Assembly: GCA_003290465.1 (NCBI GenBank)
Contig: CP030759.1
Span: 2,368,572-2,432,571, forward strand
Direction of reading: 5' to 3'
Length of the DNA: 64,000 nt
Source of the DNA: Candidatus Sumerlaea chitinivorans
GTDB lineage: Bacteria; Sumerlaeota; Sumerlaeia; Sumerlaeales; Sumerlaeaceae
Shown here: in pieces, positions 61,699-64,000 of the stretch
How the letters are laid out: every line of letters begins with the position of its first letter
How positions within the stretch are numbered: the stretch's first letter is position 1
Made by a program: the position numbers and the translations under genes
Notes under the pieces: generated by a model
The model's database searches: none
Told to the model about the DNA's origin: nothing
What the model saw: only the letters and a program-made list of their open reading frames with translations

Positions 61699-64000
61699 TG
61701 ACCACGCTCAACGCACAGAACTTCGAGCTTACACGTGCCGACGGTGAGCTCGAAGTGCCCCAGTTCACCCGCAATGCACTTGTCGTGCTCGAAAAGCGCT
61801 ACCTCATCAAGGACGACAACGGCCAGCCCATCGAAACCCCACAAGGGATGTTGTGGCGGGTCGCCTCGAACATCGCGGAGGCCGAGCGCAACTTCGTCGC
61901 CAGCAAACACCGCTACGAGGAGTTCCGCGACAAGTTCTACCGCGTCATGGCGCGTTGCGAGTTCATGCCCAACTCGCCCACGCTCATGAATGCGGGCAAG
62001 GGCCGTCCGCAGCAGCTTTCCGCCTGCTTCGTCATTCCCGTCGAAGATTCGATCGACTCGATTTTCGACGCGGTGAAGCACGCCGCCATCATCCACAAAA
62101 CCGGCGGTGGCACGGGCTTCGCCTTCTCACGCCTGCGCCCCAAGAACGACCGCGTCCGCTCCACGAAAGGAGTTTCGAGCGGCCCCGTTTCATTCATGAA
62201 GGTCTTTAACGCCGCCACTGAAGCCATCAAGCAAGGTGGCACGCGCCGCGGCGCCAATATGGGTATCCTGCGCGTGGATCACCCCGACATCCTCGAGTTC
62301 ATCGAGTGCAAGGCCGACATGGTGTCCGTAACGAACTTCAACATCTCGGTCGGCCTCACCGAGAAATTCATGGAAGCCGTGTTCCGCGGCGAGGACTACG
62401 AGCTTGTGAACCCGAAAAACGGCAAAGTGGTCGGCAAGCTCAACGCGGCAATGGTCTTCGACAAAATGGTCGAGAACGCGTGGCGCAATGGCGATCCGGG
62501 CATCATTTTCCTCGACCGCATCAACCGCGACAACCCCACACCTCACCTCGGCGAGATGGAGAGCACAAACCCCTGCGGCGAGCAACCGCTTCTGCCCTAC
62601 GAGGCGTGCAATCTCGGCTCCATCAATCTCGCCAAAATGGTGAAACGTGTTCCTGCGTCTGTGGGCTCTTCCGGCGTCAGCGAAATCTCCTGTGACGGCT
62701 ACATCTCCCGCAACCTGCTCAACGATGGCACCTGCTGGATCGTAGACTGGGACAAGCTGGCAGAGACGGTGCATCTCTGCATTCGGTTCCTCGATGACGT
62801 GATCGAAATGTCGGACTTCCCGCTCCCGAGCATCACCAACATCGTCAAGTTCGGCAACCGCAAGATTGGGCTGGGTGTGATGGGATTCGCCGATCTCCTC
62901 TATTTGCTCGGCATTCCCTACAACAGCCAGCAAGCGGTCGACCTTGGCGAGCGTTTGATGGCGTTTATCCAGAAGCATGCTGCTCAGGCGTCGGAAGAGC
63001 TCGCACAGGAACGCGGTCCATTCGGCAACTTCCCACAGTCAGTTTTCTGCGACCCATCGCATCCGTGGTACAATGGGGGCAAACCCCGCCGCAATGCCAC
63101 GGTCACGACCATCGCACCCACGGGCACGATTTCCATTATCGCGGGTTGCTCAAGCGGCATCGAGCCATACTTCGCCATTTGCTTCTACCGACGCGTGCTC
63201 GACGGCGCGGAGCTGGTGGAAATTCACCCATTCTTCGAGGAAGTTGCCCGCAAGCGTGGCTTCTTTAGCGAGGCTTTGATGAAAGAAATCGCGCTGCGCG
63301 GGTCGATCCAAGAGATCGCAGAAATCCCCGCCGACGTGCGTGAGGTCTTCGTCACCTCCCACGACGTCTCGCCCAAATGGCACCTCGAACATCAGGCGGC
63401 TTTCCAGCGCCACACGGAAAACGCGGTCTCCAAGACCGTGAACTTCCCGAACTCCGCGACGCGCGAGGACGTGGCCGAGGTCTACAAGCTCGCCTACCTC
63501 AAGGGGTGCAAGGGCGTGACGATTTACCGCGACGGCTCGCGCGACGTGCAGGTGCTCAATATCGGCCTCGGCTCGAAAAAGACCGAAAAGGCAACTGCCA
63601 CGCCCGAGCCAAATGGCAACAAAGCCGCGGGCAATGGCCACAACGGCAAGGAGTCCCCGCAAAGCTCCGGCACCAAGCCCACCCCGTCGGGGATCACGAT
63701 CACCGCTGGCTCCGCACGCATTGCGATTAAGCCGATGACATCCACCGGCTCCAGCGAGCCGAGCGGGCATTTCCTGCGGCGATTCCGGACAGATGCGGAT
63801 CCGGAGCACCTTGCCCGCATCGCTCGCGAATCCACACTTTACCTGACCGACGGTAAAGGCGTCCGGATCCCGCTTCAACTTGTGCACCAAGAAGGAAGTT
63901 TAGGCTCCAAGAACGTGCAGTTGGTCATCGAGGCCACGGATGCCCAACAAGTCGAGGTTTCCACTACCGCGCCAGCCACACCGCGGTGCCCAGAGTGTGG
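61699..64000 (+). CDS. nrdJ: Adenosylcobalamin-dependent (class II) ribonucleotide reductase, partial at the right edge
   Basis: The 767 visible residues include [11 protein letters not shown], the active-site Cys in [35 protein letters not shown], and [22 protein letters not shown] with the radical-site Cys and its Asn/Glu partners, then [24 protein letters not shown]. These are marks of NrdJ-type enzymes, which reduce ribonucleotides using B12 as radical source and need no NrdB subunit. GAAGGAG precedes the ATG at 61699. Near the edge a Gly/Asn/Ser-rich linker is followed by a domain ending PRCPECG, which begins the C-terminal Cys motif. The gene continues beyond 64000, so its end is unknown. 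Confidence 0.95.

Overview
The window is GC-rich bacterial chromosomal DNA (I judge it near 58-60 % by eye), densely packed, with genes on both strands and many 4-bp start/stop overlaps. Nothing looks like phage, plasmid or a classical insertion sequence, and I found no rRNA, convincing tRNA or CRISPR array. A MarR-controlled EmrA/EmrB-type efflux pair, a SurA/PpiC-type secreted foldase, two amidase-family envelope proteins and a class II (B12-dependent) ribonucleotide reductase suggest a diderm, probably from a poorly cultured lineage. A Sumerlaeota/Planctomycetota-like origin is only a guess from the gene mix.

Layout. 0.6-6.9 kb: secreted C39-like protein, MscL, MarR-HlyD-MFS operon and a secreted FG-GAP-like protein. 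7.0-11.0 kb (minus strand): a four-gene tricarboxylate operon (isocitrate/isopropylmalate-type dehydrogenase, isocitrate-lyase/PEP-mutase family lyase, LeuC-like and LeuD-like dehydratase subunits). 11.2-15.0 kb: uvrA and a two-domain YHS/TRASH-like secreted protein. 15.3-22.4 kb (minus): a type III-like restriction-modification island (Res, CoA-binding protein, Mod) trailed by a broken DUF4258/DUF2283 pair. 22.8-27.6 kb: SRAP/YedK, a small membrane protein, and a sugar-type ABC importer whose solute-binding protein is fused to its first permease. 27.8-31.3 kb: TsaE, a GT-C-like membrane protein and a radical SAM enzyme. 31.4-37.8 kb: one giant gene of 2132 codons joining a primase-type CHC2-like zinc finger, about 1,780 residues of TPR-like helical repeats and a DnaA AAA+ domain without the DnaA DNA-binding domain. 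37.9-46.5 kb: membrane proteins (GT-C-like, RDD, EamA), DUF547, an orphan [2Fe-2S] subunit, a PpiC foldase and a 47-residue membrane peptide. 47.1-54.5 kb: SucD, GerMN protein, an amidase-like protein lacking key catalytic residues, fused PabB-PabC, and an intact amidase. 54.7-64 kb: MutS, Ndk, LivM/LivH permeases and the start of class II NrdJ behind a leader with competing hairpins.

The most unusual object is the CHC2-TPR-DnaA protein at 31386-37784. It combines parts of the replication-initiation and priming machineries at the two ends of a very long repeat scaffold, and I know of no described system with this architecture. Next in interest are the binding-protein/permease fusion, the pseudo-amidase paired with GerMN, the tricarboxylate operon of unknown substrate, and the decayed toxin-antitoxin-like pair directly behind the Mod gene.

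All assignments come from reading translations and motifs. No database search or structure prediction was run. Where the longest open frame and the likely start differ, I chose starts from Shine-Dalgarno sequences and signal peptides.
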